From the NCBI GenBank assembly GCA_017477035.1, contig JAFUXW010000005.1, positions 1-8,548 of the forward strand: a stretch of DNA of 8,548 bases, written 5' to 3'. Within the stretch, counting starts at the first letter, position 1; each line of letters begins with the position of its first letter. The DNA comes from Alphaproteobacteria bacterium (GTDB taxonomy: Bacteria > Pseudomonadota > Alphaproteobacteria > RF32 > CAG-239). This document shows, one piece after another, positions 1 through 5,457 of the stretch. The notes under the pieces were generated by a model that saw only the letters and a program-made list of their open reading frames with translations, searched no databases and was not told the origin of the DNA. Made by a program: the position numbers and the translations under genes.

Positions 1-413
1 GGACGAACAGTGTCGGCAGTGGAGTGATTGGCACCGGATACCATACCATCGGCATGACCTGATTTTATCATCAGTGTTCCGAAATAATTGTAGTTGAGAG
101 CCAATTTTTGAGCATCTTCATAGGATATCCCTTTTTCTTTGCGCAAATTATAGAGTAATTCAATATATTCGTTTAAATGCTCGGATTTTTCCGGTTGAAT
201 AAATTTAATTCCGTCAGTTTTCCAATTATGAGAGGCAAAAAAACTTTGCATTTTTTCGACATCACCCAAGATAACAATATTAGCTGCTTTCTCTTCGCTG
301 ATAATATGCGCAGCCGTTAAAACGCGCTCATCTTCACCTTCCGGCAATACAATGGTCTTAAGATTTTTTTTGGTTTTTTCCAATAAGCTTAAAATATATT
401 TACTGTTAATCAT
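1..413 (-). CDS. pta: Phosphate acetyltransferase, N-terminal part (cut by window edge)
   Basis: Phosphate acetyltransferase interconverts acetyl-CoA plus phosphate with acetyl phosphate plus CoA in the cytoplasm, normally paired with acetate kinase. Only the first 137 codons are in the window. Reading the minus strand from the ATG at 413 gives a protein starting MINSKYILSLLEKTKKNLK, followed by the family-typical TIVLPEGEDERVLTAA near residues 19-34. Near the edge comes SGHADGMVSGANHSTADTVR, the conserved block of the Pta/malic-enzyme C-terminal domain. The close start of this domain after the N-terminus shows a short, single-domain Pta (the EutD/Firmicute-like layout) rather than the long form with an N-terminal DRTGG region. 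The start is supported by an AAAAGGA ribosome binding site at about 421-427. The gene is divergent from the DUF2066 gene. The C-terminal half and any ackA partner lie outside the window. A fused malic enzyme is excluded because the protein starts at the Pta domain. Confidence 0.9.
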   Translation of the reverse strand, partial: MINSKYILSLLEKTKKNLKTIVLPEGEDERVLTAAHIISEEKAANIVILGDVEKMQSFFASHNWKTDGIKFIQPEKSEHLNEYIELLYNLRKEKGISYEDAQKLALNYNYFGTLMIKSGHADGMVSGANHSTADTVR

Positions 414-438
414 TATTCAGTCCTTTTTGCTGTTTTAA

Positions 439-468
439 ATTATCCATAATAAACAACGGTTCTTTCAA
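439..468 (-). promoter_or_regulatory. Putative promoter of pta
   Basis: On the minus strand, TTGAAA (468-463) and GATAAT (444-439) are separated by 18 bases, each close to the sigma-70 consensus. Transcription would start near 432, giving a leader of about 20 bases that contains the ribosome binding site. The region is very AT-rich, so chance matches are likely. Confidence 0.35.
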
Positions 469-492
469 AAAGTCTATAAAAAAGTTTTGCTT

Positions 493-520
493 TTTAGACT
501 AATTTGTAATATGTTATAAA
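493..520 (+). promoter_or_regulatory. Weak candidate promoter of the DUF2066-perM unit
   Basis: TATAAA at 515-520 resembles a -10 box, with a poor -35 candidate TTTAGA at 493-498 (16-base spacing). It lies about 22 bases before the DUF2066 start and back to back with the pta promoter. No better candidate was seen in this 129-base divergent gap. Confidence 0.25.
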
Positions 521-542
521 AAACTTAAGCAAAGGTAGTAAA

Positions 543-1580
543 ATGAAAAAAATATTTGCGTTTATTTGTTGTATGTTATTGAATTCACAGGCTTTGGCAA
601 AAATGGATTATGCTGTGATGATTCCGGTTGATGAGGAAGCTGAAAATTCAGTCTTAGCTAAAGAAAAAGCAATGCAACAGGCGCAGCGTCAGGCGTTTTT
701 GGAAGTTGCCGGTAAATTAACCAGTGAAGAAAATGTGCAAAAATTATCAGAACTTACAGATGATAAAATTATGCGTTTTGTGCAATCTGTGGGGGTGTCA
801 GATGAAAAATCGGGCGGCACTAAATATATTGCCAATTTAACGGTGCAAATTAATGAGAAGTTGTTGAAAGATTATATGGCAGAAAATGAAATGATAAAAT
901 CTGAAGAGCAACAATTATTGGTGATACCGATTTTTAAAAACAGTCCGCATGGTTATCCGTTGTTATGGGAAGGGGATAATGTTTGGCGGCAAAGTTGGCG
1001 AGCCAAAGGACTGGTTAAATTCGGAGTTATGCAATTAAGAACAATCGGTGAGCATTTTCGCAGTATAGATGATTTAAGTGCCGAAAATGCGCTGTATATG
1101 GGCGGTTCTTTATATGAACAAATAAGTGAGTTGAACGGTTCGGACAGGATATATGTCGTTTTTGCAGAAATTATGGAAAATGGTGATTTGAAAGTTACTC
1201 TTAAAAACGAAAAAAATAAAACAGAAGAAAGTTTTGCCGTTTATAATGATGGCGAATCCAATGTTTTTGACAAAGCCATCGAAAAGAGTGTTATGTATAT
1301 TTCTAATATGGAACGGGAGGCTAAAAATAGTGATGAAGGAGCAATTTCACAAGGAATTGTCAATGCTGTTTACGTATATCAAAATATGAAGGATTGGCTT
1401 ACTAAAAGTAAGGCATTGGCGGAATTGGAACAAGTCGAAGGTATAGATACAAAAAGTTTCGGAGGTGGAAAAGTTAACTTTGCCATACGATACACCGGTT
1501 CATTGGAGGACTTGTGGCTCAATATGCAAGAAAACGGATTTAGTCACGAAGCTAAGGAAAATTATTTTATCATAAGGTAA
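543..1580 (+). CDS. DUF2066 family exported protein
   Basis: A 345-residue protein with a clear Sec signal peptide: a KK start, a hydrophobic core and an ALA-K cleavage site after residue 19, so it should be exported to the periplasm. Family recognition rests on two regions. The N-terminal part (about residues 22-110) has an alternating VMIPVD strand, then a helix rich in Ala and Gln (KAMQQAQRQAFLEVAGKLT), like DUF2066 proteins. The middle part has LLVIPIF at 125-131 followed by LLWEGDNVWRQSWRAKG at 140-156, the typical P-x-LLW-x(3)-N-x-W-x(3)-W pattern. The molecular function of DUF2066 is not known. The start is supported by AAAGG at 531-535, seven bases upstream. The next gene, a PerM-type permease, starts 4 bases after the stop; DUF2066-perM pairing is a recurring arrangement in Proteobacteria, so the protein may act with that permease at the envelope (inference). 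Confidence 0.8.
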   Translation: MKKIFAFICCMLLNSQALAKMDYAVMIPVDEEAENSVLAKEKAMQQAQRQAFLEVAGKLTSEENVQKLSELTDDKIMRFVQSVGVSDEKSGGTKYIANLTVQINEKLLKDYMAENEMIKSEEQQLLVIPIFKNSPHGYPLLWEGDNVWRQSWRAKGLVKFGVMQLRTIGEHFRSIDDLSAENALYMGGSLYEQISELNGSDRIYVVFAEIMENGDLKVTLKNEKNKTEESFAVYNDGESNVFDKAIEKSVMYISNMEREAKNSDEGAISQGIVNAVYVYQNMKDWLTKSKALAELEQVEGIDTKSFGGGKVNFAIRYTGSLEDLWLNMQENGFSHEAKENYFIIR

Positions 1581-1584
1581 AGTT
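1574..1584 (+). promoter_or_regulatory. Ribosome binding site of perM overlapping the upstream stop
   Basis: AAGG (1574-1577) runs straight into the TAA stop of the DUF2066 gene, and the permease ATG follows at 1585. The ribosome binding site thus lies inside the end of the upstream reading frame, which suggests translational coupling of the two genes. Confidence 0.5.
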
Positions 1585-2655
1585 ATGAATAAACAAGAGA
1601 TAAATAATCAACGTATAATATTGATCTTAACAGTTATTTTGATATGCGGTGGTTTATTATATGCACTTCGTTCTGTTTTGTTGCCTTTTGTTGTGGGAAT
1701 TGCAGTAGCATATTTTTTAGATCCGGCGGTGAATAGATTGGAAAATTCGCTGAAGTTTTCTCGTTCGCTGGCAACTACTACCATTTTGGGAATGTTTTTG
1801 TTAATTTTACTTCCGATTACAGCCGTTCTCGGAAGTATGGCATTTTCCCAAATCAGTGATTTTTTGAGTAATTTGCCGCAATATGTTGACGCGTCGGTTA
1901 AAAAACTTAAAGTTTTATTGGAACAGGTAAAAGAATATATTCCGACTTTGGAAACAGATAATTTGAATAATTTATGGCGAGGACATCAGGGAGAATCCAT
2001 TAAACCGGTAGTGAATATTATTAAAAAAATTGCCGAGAATGGTTTTGCTTTAGTTAATGTGTTGTCGTTATTATTGATTTCTCCTGTGGTAGCTTTTTAT
2101 ATGTTACGCGATTGGCATAATTTTACCGGAAAAATATTTGCATTGGTGCCAAAAAAACACAAAAAAACGGTTACAGACGGAGTAAATGCCGTGAATAGGA
2201 TTATATCTGGTTATTTGCGCGGGCAATTAATGGTTTGCGTAGCTTTGGGAAGTTTTTATTCTTTGGGATTATGGCTGGTTGGTTTAAAATTGGGGTTATT
2301 GGTCGGATTTTTAGCTGGTATAATTTCGTTTATTCCGTATGTCGGGTCTATATCTGGATTTTTAATGGCGATTGTTTTAGTTGTTTCACAATATGGGACT
2401 TTGCCTAAAATTTTGGCGGTAGTCGCAGTATTCGGAGTAGGGCAGTTTTTAGAAGGAAACTTTTTAACCCCAAAGCTTGTAGGTGAAAACATAGGTTTAC
2501 ATCCGGTGTGGGTGATGTTTGCTTTGCTTGCCGGTGGTGTGTTACTCGGACTTTTAGGTATGATTATCGCCGTGCCGGTGGCGGCATGTATCGGAGTTTT
2601 GTTGCGCTTTACGATAAATCAATACAAAAAGAGTGCAATTTATTTGGAAAAATAA
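1585..2655 (+). CDS. perM: AI-2E family transporter / PerM-type permease
   Basis: A 356-residue integral inner-membrane protein of the AI-2E exporter (PerM/TqsA/YdiK) superfamily. Hydrophobic segments lie at about residues 10-27, 30-46, 64-88, 153-173, 212-232, 234-262, 274-290 and 305-342, with a soluble amphipathic stretch at about 90-150, as in the family. Signature blocks are visible: LPFVVGIAVAYFLDPAVNRLE near 33-53, SGYLRGQ at 208-214, ISFIPYVGSISG at 247-258, EGNFLTPKLVG at 290-300, and GLHPVWVMFALLAGG at 304-318 with the C-terminal LGMIIAVPVAA. Members have been linked to export of small molecules or to ion exchange, so the substrate cannot be read from sequence. The gene follows the DUF2066 gene by 4 bases and is probably cotranscribed. 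In many Proteobacteria an Hda/DnaA-like gene follows this pair; here the next gene is on the opposite strand instead. Confidence 0.88.
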   Translation: MNKQEINNQRIILILTVILICGGLLYALRSVLLPFVVGIAVAYFLDPAVNRLENSLKFSRSLATTTILGMFLLILLPITAVLGSMAFSQISDFLSNLPQYVDASVKKLKVLLEQVKEYIPTLETDNLNNLWRGHQGESIKPVVNIIKKIAENGFALVNVLSLLLISPVVAFYMLRDWHNFTGKIFALVPKKHKKTVTDGVNAVNRIISGYLRGQLMVCVALGSFYSLGLWLVGLKLGLLVGFLAGIISFIPYVGSISGFLMAIVLVVSQYGTLPKILAVVAVFGVGQFLEGNFLTPKLVGENIGLHPVWVMFALLAGGVLLGLLGMIIAVPVAACIGVLLRFTINQYKKSAIYLEK

Positions 2656-2686
2656 AAATATTGCATTGAACAAAATTTATCTGCTG

Positions 2687-2702
2687 AGTTGTTGTGGCAA
2701 CT
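2687..2702. terminator. Weak hairpin in the convergent gap after perM
   Basis: AGTTG (2687-2691) and CAACT (2698-2702) can pair as a 5-base stem with a 6-base loop, between the converging perM gene and the minus-strand gene. On the plus strand TCTAATTTTG follows, a poor T-tract. It could be a weak terminator, but the stem is short and the call is tentative. Confidence 0.22.
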
Positions 2703-2703
2703 T

Positions 2704-3306
2704 CTAATTTTGCATTTCAGCTGTTTGGGAGAAATTGTTGATTCGTTGCGAAGTGTACAATTTGTATAGATTTTTTGATAAGTCGTAAACCTTATTATCA
2801 ATTGGAAAATTTTTAACTATTTCGGAAGAACAAAAAGCATCAATATCAGTAATTTGTAAATCGTCATTAATTAAGCCTTGTTTTTTTAAAGATAAAAACT
2901 CAAGCCCTTCTTTTGCCCCTTTAATGTTTTGGTTTTCTCTGACCAATTTTTCAGGATATTTTTCGGAAACGATGTTTTTTACCACTTTTATTTTATCTAT
3001 AAAACTGTGAACCGGTAAATAATCTTTACTGCAATCCATTAGGGCAAGACCTATATCTTTTAAAAATTCAGGTGCATATTTTATCAAATCATTTTTTTGT
3101 TTCGGTCGAATGAGAGCATTTATTCTCCGTTGTTGCTCTATATTCGGCTCGCAGTCAAAATCATATTCTCGTTTTAATCCGAATTTTCGCATTGTTGAAT
3201 TAGCTTTCGCTTTCATTAAAAGGTCTGTCATTTTGCAATTTGAGTGCATATATTTTTCCACTTCTTCTTGAAAGAAAATGACAGCTTTCTCAAATTCTGG
3301 ATACAT
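2704..3306 (-). CDS. Hypothetical protein, probably the 3' part of a frame-broken gene
   Basis: A 200-codon open frame from an ATG at 3306. I do not recognise the product. It is soluble-looking, charged and helix-prone, without signal peptide or membrane segment. Residues 1-21 (MYPEFEKAVIFFQEEVEKYM and following) form an amphipathic helix, and a second charged region lies around EPNIEQQRRINALIRPKQKNDL. The ATG at 3306 is a doubtful natural start. The nearest purine-rich sequence, GGAG, is 14 bases upstream, and the frame stays open before it for 14 codons with credible protein sequence (LNGENYLGAYISG). A good start with a ribosome binding site lies in the same frame at 3477. It is therefore more likely the remainder of a gene of about 253 codons disrupted around 3335-3377. 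Whether the fragment is translated on its own cannot be told. Confidence 0.5.
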   Translation of the reverse strand: MYPEFEKAVIFFQEEVEKYMHSNCKMTDLLMKAKANSTMRKFGLKREYDFDCEPNIEQQRRINALIRPKQKNDLIKYAPEFLKDIGLALMDCSKDYLPVHSFIDKIKVVKNIVSEKYPEKLVRENQNIKGAKEGLEFLSLKKQGLINDDLQITDIDAFCSSEIVKNFPIDNKVYDLSKNLYKLYTSQRINNFSQTAEMQN

Positions 3307-3477
3307 ACCGGAAATATAAGCTCCGAGATAGTTCTCTCCATTGAGTGTTCATTGAGGAGAGGGATTTTAAATTTTTTCACTCAGAGTTTTAAGTGCTTTA
3401 TTAAATTCATAAGCATCTCCTTCACTACAATTATATTGGGTGTTGGCGTAAATATAAAGCAGATGTTCCGTCTTCAT
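3307..3477 (-). pseudogene. 5' end of the broken gene (36-codon frame plus disrupted junction)
   Basis: From the ATG at 3477 the minus strand encodes 36 residues, beginning MKTEHLLYIYANTQYNCSEG and ending KTLSEKI at the TAA at 3369-3367. GGAAAG at 3487-3482 serves as ribosome binding site. A second in-frame stop (TGA, 3353-3351) follows. Two small changes restore one frame. Dropping one A from the A6 run at 3377-3372 makes the text continue SEKFKIPLLN. Removing one copy of the 11-base imperfect repeat (units 3356-3346 and 3345-3335) joins this to GENYLGAYISG and then to the ATG at 3306. The changes sum to 12 bases, so the outer parts are in one frame. The rebuilt protein would be about 253 residues. 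A genuine 36-residue peptide is the alternative. Sequencing or assembly error could explain the homopolymer step, but less easily the duplication. Confidence 0.5.
3334..3361. repeat. Short direct and inverted repeat at the frame break
   Basis: On the plus strand ATTGAG occurs at 3340-3345 and again at 3351-3356; with the next base the repeat is CATTGAG at 3339-3345 and 3350-3356, an 11-base period. CTCTCC (3334-3339) and GGAGAG (3356-3361) flank it as a 6-base inverted repeat with a 16-base loop. The direct repeat is a likely replication-slippage duplication and coincides with the place where the minus-strand frame breaks. Confidence 0.6.
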
Positions 3478-3508
3478 TGTTCTTTCCAAATCTTGTCAAA
3501 TTTATTTC

Positions 3509-3537
3509 GTTCTATGATATTTTATGTATTTTGTCAA
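3509..3537 (-). promoter_or_regulatory. Putative promoter of the frame-broken gene
   Basis: On the minus strand a perfect TTGACA (3537-3532) is followed after 17 bases by TAGAAC (3514-3509), a 4/6 match to the -10 consensus. Transcription would begin near 3502, 25 bases before the ATG at 3477. A second TTGACA lies at 3499-3494, within the leader. The gene can therefore have its own transcript separate from the NADAR operon upstream. Confidence 0.42.
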
Positions 3538-3555
3538 GTTTTTGCGATATATAAT

Positions 3556-4017
3556 TTATGAATCTGATAATTCTTTACGGATTTGTATTAGAATTTTGCC
3601 CATGCGGTTTTCTCTGCTACCAATGCCGAATCCGCATTTATAGCAAACAGGGCAGGACTTTATCAAAACAGCGTTGCCGGTTGATTTTAACATTTCGGCG
3701 GCATCGGGATTTTGTATAAATTTCGCACGCAAGCCGTCTTCCATAATCTTGAATTTGTTTTCTTCAAAATCTGCGCGGCGATTGATTTTATATTCCGCCG
3801 TTTTGGTAATGAGTCGTGTTTCGTCGGGATTTTTTAAGTTTATTATTACATCAAAGCGTTTATCGGAAGCATAAAATTTCATTGCTTGATAGTAGTGTTC
3901 CACACTTGGAAAAATATAGAAATTACCATCAACTTCCATAGTTATCGGAAACTCGGCATACGGGCTTAAAAACCACCATTTCCCGACCGGCAAACAAAAA
4001 CGAATTTCATCTGTCAT
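3556..4017 (-). CDS. NADAR family protein (YbiA-like glycosidase fold) with Cys cluster
   Basis: A 153-residue protein of the NADAR/YbiA family. Members cleave N-glycosidic bonds: E. coli YbiA acts on riboflavin pathway intermediates, and other members remove ADP-ribose from guanine bases. Visible blocks in order: KWWFLSPYAEFPITM (13-27), corresponding to the family's LSNFYP region; FPSVEHYYQAMKF (36-48) with the conserved Glu40; NRRADFEENK (79-88), corresponding to R-x-DW; IMEDGLRAKFIQNP (91-104); LKSTGNAVLI (110-119); and GSRENRMGKILIQIR (133-147). The length fits a single-domain member. Oddity: the usual S-P-x-D-x-x-W-G-x-G segment reads SCPVCYKCGFGIG (121-133), so Asp and Trp positions are Cys and three Cys are spaced CxxCxxC. 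It lies 3 bases after the 268-residue gene and is likely cotranscribed with it. The ribosome binding site is weak, suggesting coupling. Family call is firm; substrate is open. Confidence 0.82.
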   Translation of the reverse strand: MTDEIRFCLPVGKWWFLSPYAEFPITMEVDGNFYIFPSVEHYYQAMKFYASDKRFDVIINLKNPDETRLITKTAEYKINRRADFEENKFKIMEDGLRAKFIQNPDAAEMLKSTGNAVLIKSCPVCYKCGFGIGSRENRMGKILIQIRKELSDS

Positions 4018-4020
4018 AAT

Positions 4021-4827
4021 TTATCTGCCGGTATCGCTACGATAATTTTTCATATACAAATTTTCTTTTATTTTTGCCTTTTGCGGGTCGCCGTGACGTT
4101 TTTCCCATTCCAAATCAGCTTTATCAGCACGACGTGCATATTCATTTGCATACATTAAATAGCGATCGGCACTGTTCGTATCAAACAGTTCTTCACGACA
4201 TATTTGAACTGCTGCCTTGCAGTAGTTTCTCTTTACCTTATTTGCTTCAATCGGACCAAAATATTTATCTTGTACAATGTCTAATATTTCATCAACCATA
4301 CCTAATTTTCTGACGGCATCGGTTTGCGAGTCTTCCAGATAAAAATCAAGCTCTCTTACCCGTTCTTTTATATCTTCACGGATAGCTTTTCTTTCTTGTT
4401 GCAATTGTTTTTTGCGAAAATATTTTGCAATATCTTTATAAGGAAAATTTTCCTTGTCTTTGGATAACTTATAAGCTCCGTAAATAACTTTTCCGTATAG
4501 CATAACGTCAACATCGTGGCTGTGGAAATAAGCATCTTTCGCTATACGCTCCAAATCTTCAGAATTTTTTTTGTTAACATAAGTTAGTTGTTTCTCTAAA
4601 GCCTGACAATATGCGGTATTGGAACGAGGGAATATATTATGCAGTGCGGCTAAAACACCGTCAAAAGCTCGAAATTTTCTCTCATTATTAACTGCAGAAT
4701 CCATAATTTCTTGTTGTCTGTTTTCAATAAATGACCAGGCATTTTCATCTTCTCTTGAATAGTTCTCGATAGCTTTGTTAAATTCTTTGCTACGCAACTC
4801 AAAACGGACATCTTCGGCAGCACTCAT
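4021..4827 (-). CDS. Hypothetical protein, 268 residues, charged and helical
   Basis: I do not recognise this protein. The frame is intact, and a strong ribosome binding site (TAGGAG, then six bases, before the ATG at 4827) fixes the start. The sequence is very rich in Lys, Glu, Arg, Asp and aromatic residues, without signal peptide or membrane segment, so it should be cytoplasmic. Residues 130-165 (around AKYFRKKQLQQERKAIREDI) look like a long amphipathic helix or coiled coil. The C-terminal third is basic, with repeated Tyr/Arg/Lys. Cys74, Cys203 and Cys210 are the only cysteines I noticed; no catalytic motif stands out. It is the middle gene of a tight minus-strand unit: GNAT stops 10 bases before it and NADAR starts 3 bases after it. 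The context suggests a functional link with NADAR, but its role is unknown. Confidence 0.75.
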   Translation of the reverse strand: MSAAEDVRFELRSKEFNKAIENYSREDENAWSFIENRQQEIMDSAVNNERKFRAFDGVLAALHNIFPRSNTAYCQALEKQLTYVNKKNSEDLERIAKDAYFHSHDVDVMLYGKVIYGAYKLSKDKENFPYKDIAKYFRKKQLQQERKAIREDIKERVRELDFYLEDSQTDAVRKLGMVDEILDIVQDKYFGPIEANKVKRNYCKAAVQICREELFDTNSADRYLMYANEYARRADKADLEWEKRHGDPQKAKIKENLYMKNYRSDTGR

Positions 4828-4837
4828 AACTTTTCTC

Positions 4838-5275
4838 CTAAAGCTCTTTAACCATCTTCATAAAAGTAATGCCTTGTTCGTTAAAGGCTTCGCCCTCTGC
4901 ATGGTAGCCCATTTTTTCATAAAAACCGACTACAAAAAGCATAGCGTGCATAACAATCTTAGTATATCCGGCTTCCTTAGCCCGTTTTTCGGCATATTTA
5001 ACCAATTCTTGTCCGACGCCTTCGCCCTGATATACGGTATCAACTGCAACTTGCATAAGACGAATTGTATTATTATTAACCGGAGCTAAAATCAGTCCAC
5101 CGACTAATTTATTATCAAGCATTTCTACGCAGCCGATATGCAAGTAATTTGCTTCTTCGGGACGAAAAGAATCTAAAAACTTGAGCCCTAACGGTTCCAG
5201 TAAAATTTTATAACGGAGTTCTACCAGTTCATTGTAACGTGAGGATCCGAAATCAATATCAATCATTTTACGCAC
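4838..5275 (-). CDS. GNAT family N-acetyltransferase (GTG start)
   Basis: A GCN5-related N-acetyltransferase that would transfer acetyl from acetyl-CoA to an unknown amine. Counting from the GTG start (145 residues), the acetyl-CoA loop QGEGVG is at 83-88, following the strand RLMQVAVDTVY and preceding the helix QELVKYAEKRAKEAGY. The C-terminal half has IVMHAMLFVVGFYEKMGYHAEGEAFNEQGITFMKM, the layout of ElaA/YjcF-like GNATs (FYEKMGY at 118-124, then the E-x-GI turn). Start choice: AAGGAG lies 7 bases before GTG at 5275, whereas the in-frame ATG at 5266 is 16 bases away. The open frame extends upstream to 5416, but that N-terminal stretch overlaps the promoter and looks non-coding. It is the first gene of the operon with the 268-residue protein and NADAR. 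The substrate could be a small molecule or a protein; sequence does not decide. Confidence 0.85.
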   Translation of the reverse strand: MRKMIDIDFGSSRYNELVELRYKILLEPLGLKFLDSFRPEEANYLHIGCVEMLDNKLVGGLILAPVNNNTIRLMQVAVDTVYQGEGVGQELVKYAEKRAKEAGYTKIVMHAMLFVVGFYEKMGYHAEGEAFNEQGITFMKMVKEL

Positions 5276-5323
5276 GGCTTTTCTCCTTAAAATAAATTTC
5301 AAAAAAAACATATACTTTCGCCT

Positions 5324-5352
5324 ATTAAAACATATTTTTGACATTTTGACAA
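5324..5352 (-). promoter_or_regulatory. Promoter of the GNAT-unknown-NADAR operon
   Basis: On the minus strand TTGTCA (5352-5347, 5/6 to -35 consensus) and TTTAAT (5329-5324, 5/6 to -10 consensus) are 17 bases apart. Transcription would begin near 5317, giving a leader of about 42 bases before the GTG at 5275. The -35 box overlaps one copy of the TTTTGACA repeat, so a regulator bound there could block this promoter. Confidence 0.5.
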
Positions 5353-5418
5353 TAATAAAAGCAACGTAATAAAGTATTTTGCAATATAATGAAAAATTAG
5401 GTTGATTTTTTGTCAAAA
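5336..5418. repeat. Three copies of an 8-base motif in the divergent gap
   Basis: TTTTGACA occurs in tandem at 5336-5343 and 5344-5351, and its exact reverse complement TGTCAAAA at 5411-5418. The inner pair forms an inverted repeat with a 59-base gap. The left copies overlap the -35 box of the GNAT operon; the right copy lies between the -35 and -10 boxes of the RNase J-like gene promoter. It could be an operator shared by both directions, or simply repeated -35-like sequence in AT-rich DNA. Confidence 0.35.
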
Positions 5419-5429
5419 TAAGGTATGAT
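5402..5429 (+). promoter_or_regulatory. Putative promoter of the RNase J-like gene
   Basis: TTGATT (5402-5407) and TATGAT (5424-5429) are 16 bases apart, 4/6 and 5/6 matches to the sigma-70 boxes. Transcription would start near 5436 and leave a short leader containing GGAGG (5447-5451) six bases before the ATG at 5458. Confidence 0.48.
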
Positions 5430-5457
5430 ATAAAAAAGAAATTGATGGAGGTATGCT

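Noticed and set aside
2256..2492. Minus-strand open frame of 78 codons inside perM
   Set aside because: It lies opposite a membrane segment region of a well-supported permease and its Pro/Asn/Thr-rich text is typical of an antisense shadow; no ribosome binding site.
3334..3361. The CTCTCC/GGAGAG inverted repeat as a transcription terminator
   Set aside because: The stem is only 6 bases with a 16-base loop and no T-tract follows directly on either strand; it is better explained by the local duplication.
3244..3561. Plus-strand open frame of 105 codons across the broken gene
   Set aside because: It covers the antisense of the minus-strand gene and its promoter region, is Phe/Ile-rich as AT-rich antisense tends to be, and has no credible ribosome binding site.
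3556..4017. A DarT/DarG-type toxin-antitoxin system centred on the NADAR gene
   Set aside because: Neither neighbour shows ADP-ribosyltransferase or macrodomain motifs that I can see, so the partner needed for this claim is absent from the window.
4775..5089. Plus-strand open frame of 104 codons over the GNAT gene
   Set aside because: It is antisense to the GNAT and 268-residue genes, both of which have clear starts and, for GNAT, family motifs.
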